DNA of 10,058 nucleotides from DASZYF01 sp035545535 (lineage in GTDB: Bacteria; Actinomycetota; Actinomycetes; Mycobacteriales; CAJCIY01), in assembly GCA_035545535.1 (NCBI GenBank), contig DASZYF010000097.1:1-10058 (forward strand), written 5' to 3'. This document shows positions 6,834 to 10,058 of this stretch, one piece after another. Position 1 is the stretch's first letter, and each line of letters begins with the position of its first letter. Both the position numbers and the translations under genes were made by a program. The notes beneath the pieces were generated by a model. That model worked only from the letters and a program-made list of their open reading frames with translations, was not told the DNA's origin and did not search any database.

Positions 6834-6888
6834 CGGCCCTGTGGACAGCGGGCGACGCCGATCCGTGAGATCGACGACAGTCCCGCGC
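6834..6888 (+). promoter_or_regulatory. Promoter region with 16-mer upstream element shared with 9917-9971
   Basis: CGGCCCTGTGGACAGC (6834-6849) is followed after exactly 30 bases by GTCCCGCGC (6880-6888), which abuts the ATG at 6889. The same 16-mer, 30-base gap and 9-mer occur at 9917-9971 before another gene start. A -10-like hexamer GACAGT (6876-6881) ends 7 bases before the ATG. The 16-mer contains the dyad CTGT-GG-ACAG and resembles half of a high-GC DnaA box (CTGTCCACA on the other strand). It lies too far from the -10 to be a normal -35, so it is probably a regulator site. Confidence 0.5.
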
Positions 6889-7371
6889 ATGCCGAAGCCC
6901 TACCGCCGTCCTACCCACCACCGCACCGGCCGTCCGCCGCAGCGCGACCGGCGGCCCGAGCCGCCGCACGCCGAGGACCACGACGCGATCAGGGACCTGT
7001 GGGAGCTGCTGCTCCCGGACCCGCCGCCGCGCGGCACGCAGCAGCTCGGGTTCCTGCCCTGCGAGCAGGGTCAGCCCCTGCCGAAGGTGCTCGTCATCGT
7101 CGACGACGTGCCGGCCGACCCGCCGGCGCAGGAGGTCGCGGAGATGTGCGACGGCATCGCCCACGTCGGCGCGCACCTCGACGACGGTGGCGTGCTGCTC
7201 GCGATCGTCCGGCACGGCTCGGCCGACGTCACCGAGGCCGATGTGCGCTGGCTCGAGCCGCTGGCCGCCGCGTGCCGTGAGCGCGGGGTGGCCCTGCTCG
7301 GGCTGTGGCTGCGGGTCGTCGGGCGGCCACCGCTGCGGCTCGACGCTCCCCGGGGCGTCGCGGTCGCCTGA
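6889..7371 (+). CDS. Uncharacterised protein with a degenerate RadC/JAB-like C-terminal region
   Basis: 160 residues. I do not recognise a named family with certainty. Residues 1-45 are basic, Pro/Arg/His-rich and probably disordered. From about residue 66 the sequence looks folded: KVLVIVDDVPADPP, then GGVLLAIVRHGSADVTEADVRWLEPLAAACRERGVALLGLWLRVV. The latter runs parallel to the RadC/JAB core, in which a strand ends in HNHPSG, followed by 'T..D...' , a helix, then 'G..LLDH.IV'. The two motif histidines and the following LLDH are replaced here (VRHGSA, LLGLWL), so metallopeptidase-like chemistry is unlikely. The ATG at 6889 is preferred over the upstream in-frame GTG at 6841, because 6841 falls inside the promoter-like repeat. 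It sits 23 bases upstream of the esterase gene on the same strand. No function is assigned. Confidence 0.7.
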   Translation: MPKPYRRPTHHRTGRPPQRDRRPEPPHAEDHDAIRDLWELLLPDPPPRGTQQLGFLPCEQGQPLPKVLVIVDDVPADPPAQEVAEMCDGIAHVGAHLDDGGVLLAIVRHGSADVTEADVRWLEPLAAACRERGVALLGLWLRVVGRPPLRLDAPRGVAVA

Positions 7372-7382
7372 GGTCGGTCTGC

Positions 7383-7388
7383 CATGCT
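7383..7388 (+). promoter_or_regulatory. Putative -10-like hexamer of the esterase gene
   Basis: CATGCT ends 6 bases before the ATG at 7395 and differs from TANNNT only at the first base. No Shine-Dalgarno is visible in the 23-base gap (7372-7394). The esterase could have its own leaderless promoter or be read through from the gene before it. Confidence 0.3.
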
Positions 7389-7394
7389 CGGCAG

Positions 7395-8369
7395 ATGCCG
7401 ATCGACCCCGGGATCCTCGCGCTCGCCCCGATGATGGAGCAGTTCGCTCCGACGCTGGACGGCTCGGTGCCGCTGGCCGAGGTGCGGCGCATGACCAACC
7501 TCGCCCAGGACACGTCGTCGATGCTGCCGGCCGACCTCGTCGTGCACGTCGGCTCGGTCGAGGACCGCACGCTCGACGGGCCCGCCGGCCCGCTGCCCGT
7601 GCGCATCTACCGTCCGGACGTCACCGGCCCGGTGCCGACGGTGGTGTTCTTCCACGGCGGCGGCTTCGTGTTCTGCAACCTCAACACCCACGACAGCCAG
7701 GCCCGGCTGATCTGTCGCGACAGCGAAGCGGTCGTCGTCAGCGTCGACTACCGGCTGGCGCCGGAGAACCCGTTCCCGTCCGCGGTGGATGACTGCCTGT
7801 GGGCCACGCGCTGGGCGGCCGAGCACATCGACGAGCTCGGCGGCGACGCCTCGGTGCTCGCGGTCGCCGGCGACAGCGCCGGCGGCAACCTCGCCGCGGT
7901 GGTCGCGCAGCAGTGCCGCGACGCCGGCCCCGCGCTGGCGGCGCAGCTGCTCATCTACCCGGTCGTCGACCTGCGCGAGGAGTCGGTCGACCTCTACCCC
8001 TCGATCCGCGAGCACGCGACCGACGGCATCCTGCTGACGGAGGCGAGCATGACGTGGTTCCACGCCAACTACGCGCCCGACCGTGAGGTGCAGCTCGACG
8101 TCCGGTGCTCACCGGTGCTCGCCGAGGACCTCTCGGGGTTGCCGGCCGCGATCATCGCCACGGCGGAGTACGACCCGCTGCGCGACGAGGGCGAGGTCTA
8201 TGCCGACCACCTGCGCGCGGCGGGCGTGCCGGTGGAGCTGCGCCGCTACGACGGCCTCACCCATGGCTTCTTCGGGATGGGGCTCATCTCGCCCGCCTCG
8301 GCGGCCGCGGCCGCCGAGCTGGGCGCCCTGTTCCGCGACGCCCTCCGCAAGGACTCCGTCACCGCGTAG
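7395..8369 (+). CDS. Alpha/beta-hydrolase, HSL-family (type IV) esterase/lipase
   Basis: A 324-residue carboxylic-ester hydrolase of the hormone-sensitive-lipase family, probably cytosolic because no signal peptide is visible. The oxyanion-hole motif HGGG is at residues 87-90, preceded by VVFF and followed by FVF. The nucleophile is Ser161 in GDSAGG (159-164), the acid is Asp260 in EYDPLRDEGE, and the base is His290 in LTHGFFGM. The triad is complete and the length is normal for the family (300-325). The DYRLAPENPFPSAVDD block (118-133) is also typical. The N-terminal 45 residues form the usual cap region. The start ATG at 7395 begins MPIDPGILAL, as in many actinobacterial homologues; the open frame upstream lacks family features. 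Such enzymes hydrolyse short-to-medium acyl esters; the natural substrate is unknown. Its stop is 24 bases before a strong hairpin. Confidence 0.93.
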   Translation: MPIDPGILALAPMMEQFAPTLDGSVPLAEVRRMTNLAQDTSSMLPADLVVHVGSVEDRTLDGPAGPLPVRIYRPDVTGPVPTVVFFHGGGFVFCNLNTHDSQARLICRDSEAVVVSVDYRLAPENPFPSAVDDCLWATRWAAEHIDELGGDASVLAVAGDSAGGNLAAVVAQQCRDAGPALAAQLLIYPVVDLREESVDLYPSIREHATDGILLTEASMTWFHANYAPDREVQLDVRCSPVLAEDLSGLPAAIIATAEYDPLRDEGEVYADHLRAAGVPVELRRYDGLTHGFFGMGLISPASAAAAAELGALFRDALRKDSVTA

Positions 8370-8392
8370 GACCGCCGACCCGCGCGACATCG

Positions 8393-8453
8393 GCCGACAT
8401 CGGCGTTGTGGCGGCCGCGACCGCTCGAGATCTGCCACATGTCCGATGCCGGC
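8393..8453. terminator. Long imperfect hairpin between convergent genes, candidate bidirectional terminator
   Basis: Sixteen base pairs can form. 8393-8396 pairs with 8450-8453, 8398-8403 with 8443-8448 (CATCGG/CCGATG), and 8407-8412 with 8434-8439 (TGTGGC/GCCACA). One 1x1 and one 3x3 internal loop separate the blocks, and the apical loop is 21 bases (8413-8433). It lies in the 91-base gap between the esterase stop (8369) and the PP2C stop (8461). There is no T-tract on either side, as is common for high-GC actinobacterial terminators. Confidence 0.5.
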
Positions 8454-8460
8454 GCGAGGG

Positions 8461-9195
8461 TCAGCCGGAGGGGGGCAGGTCGCAGACCGCGACGGTGACG
8501 TTGTCCGGCGCGCCGGCGGCGTACGTGGCGTCGATGAGGGCGCGCACCGCGTCCTCGGGCTCGCCGACCGCGAGCGCGACCGCGATGGCCTCCGGCTCCA
8601 CGTAGCCGGACAGGCCGTCGCTGCACAGCAGCAGCCGCTGGGGCTCGACGGACAGCGGGAGCCGGGTGTCCTCCGGACGCGCGCGGGTCTGCTGGCCGAT
8701 CACGCGCGTGAGCGAGTGCTGGCCCCAGTGGTCGAACGCCTCGGGCTCGGTCAGCTCGCCGGCGCGCACGAGGTCGGCCGCCACGTTGTGGTCGACGGTG
8801 AGCCAGCGAAAGCCGTCGCCGTCGAGCACTCCGGCGCGGCTGTCGCCGATGTGGCCGACGATCAGCGCGTCGCTGCCCTCGGGCAGCCAGGCGACGACCG
8901 CGGTGGTGGCGGCGGACGGCGTGATGGCGTCGAACGCGGCCTTCTCCACCGCGTCGCGCGCCGCGGTGAACGCCTGACCGAGCGTGGCCCCGCCGACGAG
9001 GGCGTCGCGCAGCGCCGGGGCGGCGGCCGCGCTGGCCAGCTGGCCGCCGAGCTGCCCACCCACGCCGTCGGCCACGACGATCACGCGGTCGGCGAGCGCC
9101 AGGGCGTCCTGGTTTTCGGCCCGGCCGAGCCCGGTGGCCGTCGCCGCGGCCGGCCGCAAGGGCGGCCCCGCGGTGACGATCTCGACCGTGACCAT
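8461..9195 (-). CDS. PP2C-family protein serine/threonine phosphatase
   Basis: A 244-residue soluble metal-dependent phosphatase; the catalytic domain stands alone with no membrane anchor or sensor domain. PP2C motifs appear in order: GLGRAENQDA (residues 22-31), VVADGVGG (41-48, metal Asp43), GHIGDSRAGVL (114-124), LTVDHNVA (132-139), LTRVIGQ (162-168), LLLCSDGLSGYV (188-199, Asp193) and GAPDNVTVAV (228-237, Asp231). All metal-ligand Asp positions are present, so it should be active. The ATG at 9195 is chosen because the first residues of the domain follow within 20 codons and TACGGT lies 7 bases upstream. The open frame extends to 9603 only as an off-frame shadow of the HD gene. Family members reverse Ser/Thr kinase signalling in actinobacteria. 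No kinase or FHA gene is present in this window. Confidence 0.93.
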   Translation of the reverse strand: MVTVEIVTAGPPLRPAAATATGLGRAENQDALALADRVIVVADGVGGQLGGQLASAAAAPALRDALVGGATLGQAFTAARDAVEKAAFDAITPSAATTAVVAWLPEGSDALIVGHIGDSRAGVLDGDGFRWLTVDHNVAADLVRAGELTEPEAFDHWGQHSLTRVIGQQTRARPEDTRLPLSVEPQRLLLCSDGLSGYVEPEAIAVALAVGEPEDAVRALIDATYAAGAPDNVTVAVCDLPPSG

Positions 9196-9202
9196 GAGGT
9201 GA

Positions 9203-9208
9203 ACCGTA
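9203..9208 (-). promoter_or_regulatory. Putative leaderless -10 (TACGGT) of the PP2C gene
   Basis: TACGGT on the minus strand fits TANNNT and ends 7 bases before the ATG at 9195. It lies in the 58-base gap (9196-9253) after the HD gene. The last seven bases before the ATG are TCACCTC, which is anti-SD-like rather than a Shine-Dalgarno, supporting leaderless expression. Confidence 0.45.
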
Positions 9209-9253
9209 GGGGCTGGGTCCGACGAGCACGGCGGGGCCGTCGTTCCCGCGGCC

Positions 9254-9847
9254 TCAGCCGACGACCTCGTCCCAGGGGCGTTCGGTCTCGGCGATGATCG
9301 CCTGCACGGTGCGCACGAGCTCGTCGGTCTGCTGGCCCGGCAGCCGGCGGGAGAACACGTCGGCCAGCGAGGCGTAGTACCAGAGCTGGCTCTTCGGGCC
9401 GGCGTGGAAGCGCCGCCACACCGCCGGCCCGTGCTCGCGCAGGTCGATGAGGATCGCCCGGGCGTTGTGCAGCTTGTCGGCGCGCGAGACGAGCAGCACC
9501 TCCTCGTCGGCCGACTCGAGGTGCGCGAGGTACTCCTCCTTGCGCACGTGCCAGGGCGCCCAGTCGTCGTCGGAGTCGCTGCAGGCGACGACGATGCGGG
9601 CAACCCGCTCGCCGAACCGCCGGGCGATCTCCGACTCCGACGTGCGGTGGCCCTGGTCCTCGAGCGCGTCGTGCAGCAGGGCCGCGATGGCCTGGTCCTC
9701 GTCCGCGCCGGCCTCCAGCGCGAGCGCGCACACGGACAGCAGGTGCGAGACGTAAGGGATGCGCGTGCTCTTGCGGAGCTGACCGCGGTGCAGGGCCGAG
9801 GCGTAGGCGAGCGCCTCGTCGAAGCGCGCGCTCATCATGCCGGCCAC
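9254..9847 (-). CDS. HD-domain phosphohydrolase, RelA/SpoT hydrolase-like (possible small alarmone hydrolase)
   Basis: A 197-residue single HD domain, probably cytosolic and Mn-dependent. The layout follows the (p)ppGpp-hydrolase domain of RelA/SpoT and of small hydrolases such as Mesh1: AYASALHRGQLRKSTRIPYVSHLL (residues 14-37), with candidate ligand His35; LLHDALEDQG (57-66) with His59-Asp60 and Glu63-Asp64; and VSRADKLHNARAI (120-132) with Asp124. There is no synthetase, TGS or ACT domain. The region between the HD and ADKLHN motifs (CSDSDDDWAPWHVRKEEYLAHL) is less like SpoT. Alternative substrates such as other nucleotide pyrophosphates are therefore possible. The GTG at 9847 is supported by AGGAGG (9857-9862) at 9 bases; ATGs at 9838 and 9835 are too far from it. 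The PP2C gene follows on the same strand after 58 bases. Confidence 0.85.
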   Translation of the reverse strand: MAGMMSARFDEALAYASALHRGQLRKSTRIPYVSHLLSVCALALEAGADEDQAIAALLHDALEDQGHRTSESEIARRFGERVARIVVACSDSDDDWAPWHVRKEEYLAHLESADEEVLLVSRADKLHNARAILIDLREHGPAVWRRFHAGPKSQLWYYASLADVFSRRLPGQQTDELVRTVQAIIAETERPWDEVVG

Positions 9848-9856
9848 CGTGGTCGT

Positions 9857-9879
9857 CCTCCTGTCCGCCTTCGACGGTA
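9857..9879 (-). promoter_or_regulatory. -10 box (TACCGT) and Shine-Dalgarno (AGGAGG) of the HD-domain gene
   Basis: TACCGT on the minus strand occupies 9879-9874 and AGGAGG occupies 9862-9857, 9 bases before the GTG at 9847. A start site about 7 bases after the -10 would give a leader of roughly 20 bases that carries the Shine-Dalgarno. This is a leadered promoter, unlike most others in the window. Confidence 0.45.
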
Positions 9880-9891
9880 GCCGCCACCACG

Positions 9892-9931
9892 CCTGTGGAC
9901 GCGGGCAGCCGACCGGCGGCCCTGTGGACAG
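9892..9931 (+). repeat. Direct repeats of CCTGTGGAC in a divergent promoter region
   Basis: CCTGTGGAC occurs at 9892-9900 and again at 9921-9929, 29 bases apart. The second copy is part of the 16-mer shared with 6834-6849. The copies lie between the divergent starts of the HD gene (9847) and the gene at 9973. They resemble high-GC DnaA boxes (TTGTCCACA) in reverse orientation, but could equally be sites for a local regulator. Confidence 0.4.
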
Positions 9932-9971
9932 CCGGGAGCAGACCCGGACGGACCGACCTACGGTCCCGCGC
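9917..9971 (+). promoter_or_regulatory. Promoter of the gene at 9973, same architecture as 6834-6888
   Basis: The 16-mer CGGCCCTGTGGACAGC (9917-9932), a 30-base gap and GTCCCGCGC (9963-9971) repeat the layout at 6834-6888. A -10 hexamer TACGGT (9959-9964) ends 8 bases before the GTG at 9973, fitting a leaderless start. Confidence 0.5.
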
Positions 9972-9972
9972 C

Positions 9973-10058
9973 GTGACCGACATCGGCGACCCCGACGCTG
10001 CCCGCGCGGTGGCGCGGGCCCTGCGCGGGCTGGCCGTCGCGTGCGCGGACGCGGCCGG
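9973..10058 (+). CDS. Start of an unidentified gene (3' end outside window)
   Basis: Twenty-eight codons are open from a GTG at 9973 to the window edge, beginning MTDIGDPDAARAVARALRGL and continuing Ala-rich with one Cys. The stretch is predicted helical and is too short to identify. The start is supported by a TACGGT box 8 bases upstream and by the promoter block it shares with the gene at 6889. It is divergent from the HD-domain gene. Without the rest of the frame I cannot exclude a chance open frame. Confidence 0.5.
   Translation, partial: MTDIGDPDAARAVARALRGLAVACADAA

Noticed and set aside
5845..7215. A 456-codon minus-strand open frame across permease 2 and the next gene.
   Set aside because: Repetitive Arg/His/Asp/Glu composition, antisense to a permease with conserved motifs, so it is a shadow frame.
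8411..8418. The 8-base palindrome GCGGCCGC in the hairpin loop as a protein-binding site.
   Set aside because: A GC-only palindrome of this length is common by chance in this composition and has no second copy at a comparable position.
9892..9931. Replication origin, based on the DnaA-box-like repeats.
   Set aside because: Only two partial boxes are present, with no AT-rich unwinding region and no dnaA, dnaN or gyr genes nearby.

Overview
The window is about 10 kb of very GC-rich DNA, well over two-thirds G+C, with strong G/C preference at third codon positions. GTG starts are common and gaps are short. Gene content and base use point to a chromosomal segment of an actinobacterium (Actinomycetota); I cannot place it lower than phylum. 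I see no tRNA, rRNA, insertion sequence, phage gene or CRISPR array. No gene-free stretch exceeds 300 bases; the largest gap is about 125 bases (9848-9972).

Layout. (1) 2-745 (+) is the C-terminal half of a DHA2-type MFS drug exporter cut by the window edge, followed by a TerC-family membrane protein (809-1717, +). (2) Five genes read on the minus strand from 4203 down to 1737: a low-molecular-weight protein tyrosine phosphatase, a fructosamine/ribulosamine-kinase family protein overlapping it by 4 bases, a 58-residue Cys/His protein, a HhH-GPD DNA-glycosylase-fold protein, and a VOC (glyoxalase-like) protein overlapping that by 4 bases. (3) Divergent from them is a three-gene ABC-2 exporter operon, 4270-6831 (+): an ATPase and two NodJ-like permeases. 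(4) 6889-7371 (+) is an uncharacterised protein whose C-terminal half resembles a RadC/JAB fold without its metal ligands. It is followed by an HSL-family esterase (7395-8369, +). (5) A long imperfect hairpin lies between convergent genes at 8393-8453. (6) A PP2C Ser/Thr phosphatase (8461-9195, -) and an HD-domain RelA/SpoT-type hydrolase (9254-9847, -) follow. (7) The first 28 codons of an unknown gene start at 9973 (+).

How the genes may work together. The phosphatase-kinase pair is a known protein-deglycation pairing: the phosphatase can remove phosphate from sugar-phosphate adducts on lysine, and the kinase phosphorylates the freed ketoamine so that it falls off. The downstream glycosylase-fold and glyoxalase-like genes make a broader carbonyl-damage repair island conceivable, but that is inference. 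The ABC operon is self-contained. The PP2C and HD genes suggest a signalling neighbourhood.

Regulation. Most first-in-unit genes carry an (N/T)ANNNT hexamer 6-8 bases before the start codon. This is the geometry of leaderless actinobacterial promoters. Genes inside operons instead have Shine-Dalgarno sequences or stop/start overlaps. Two of the promoters (before 6889 and 9973) share an identical 16-mer, an exact 30-base gap and an identical 9-mer.
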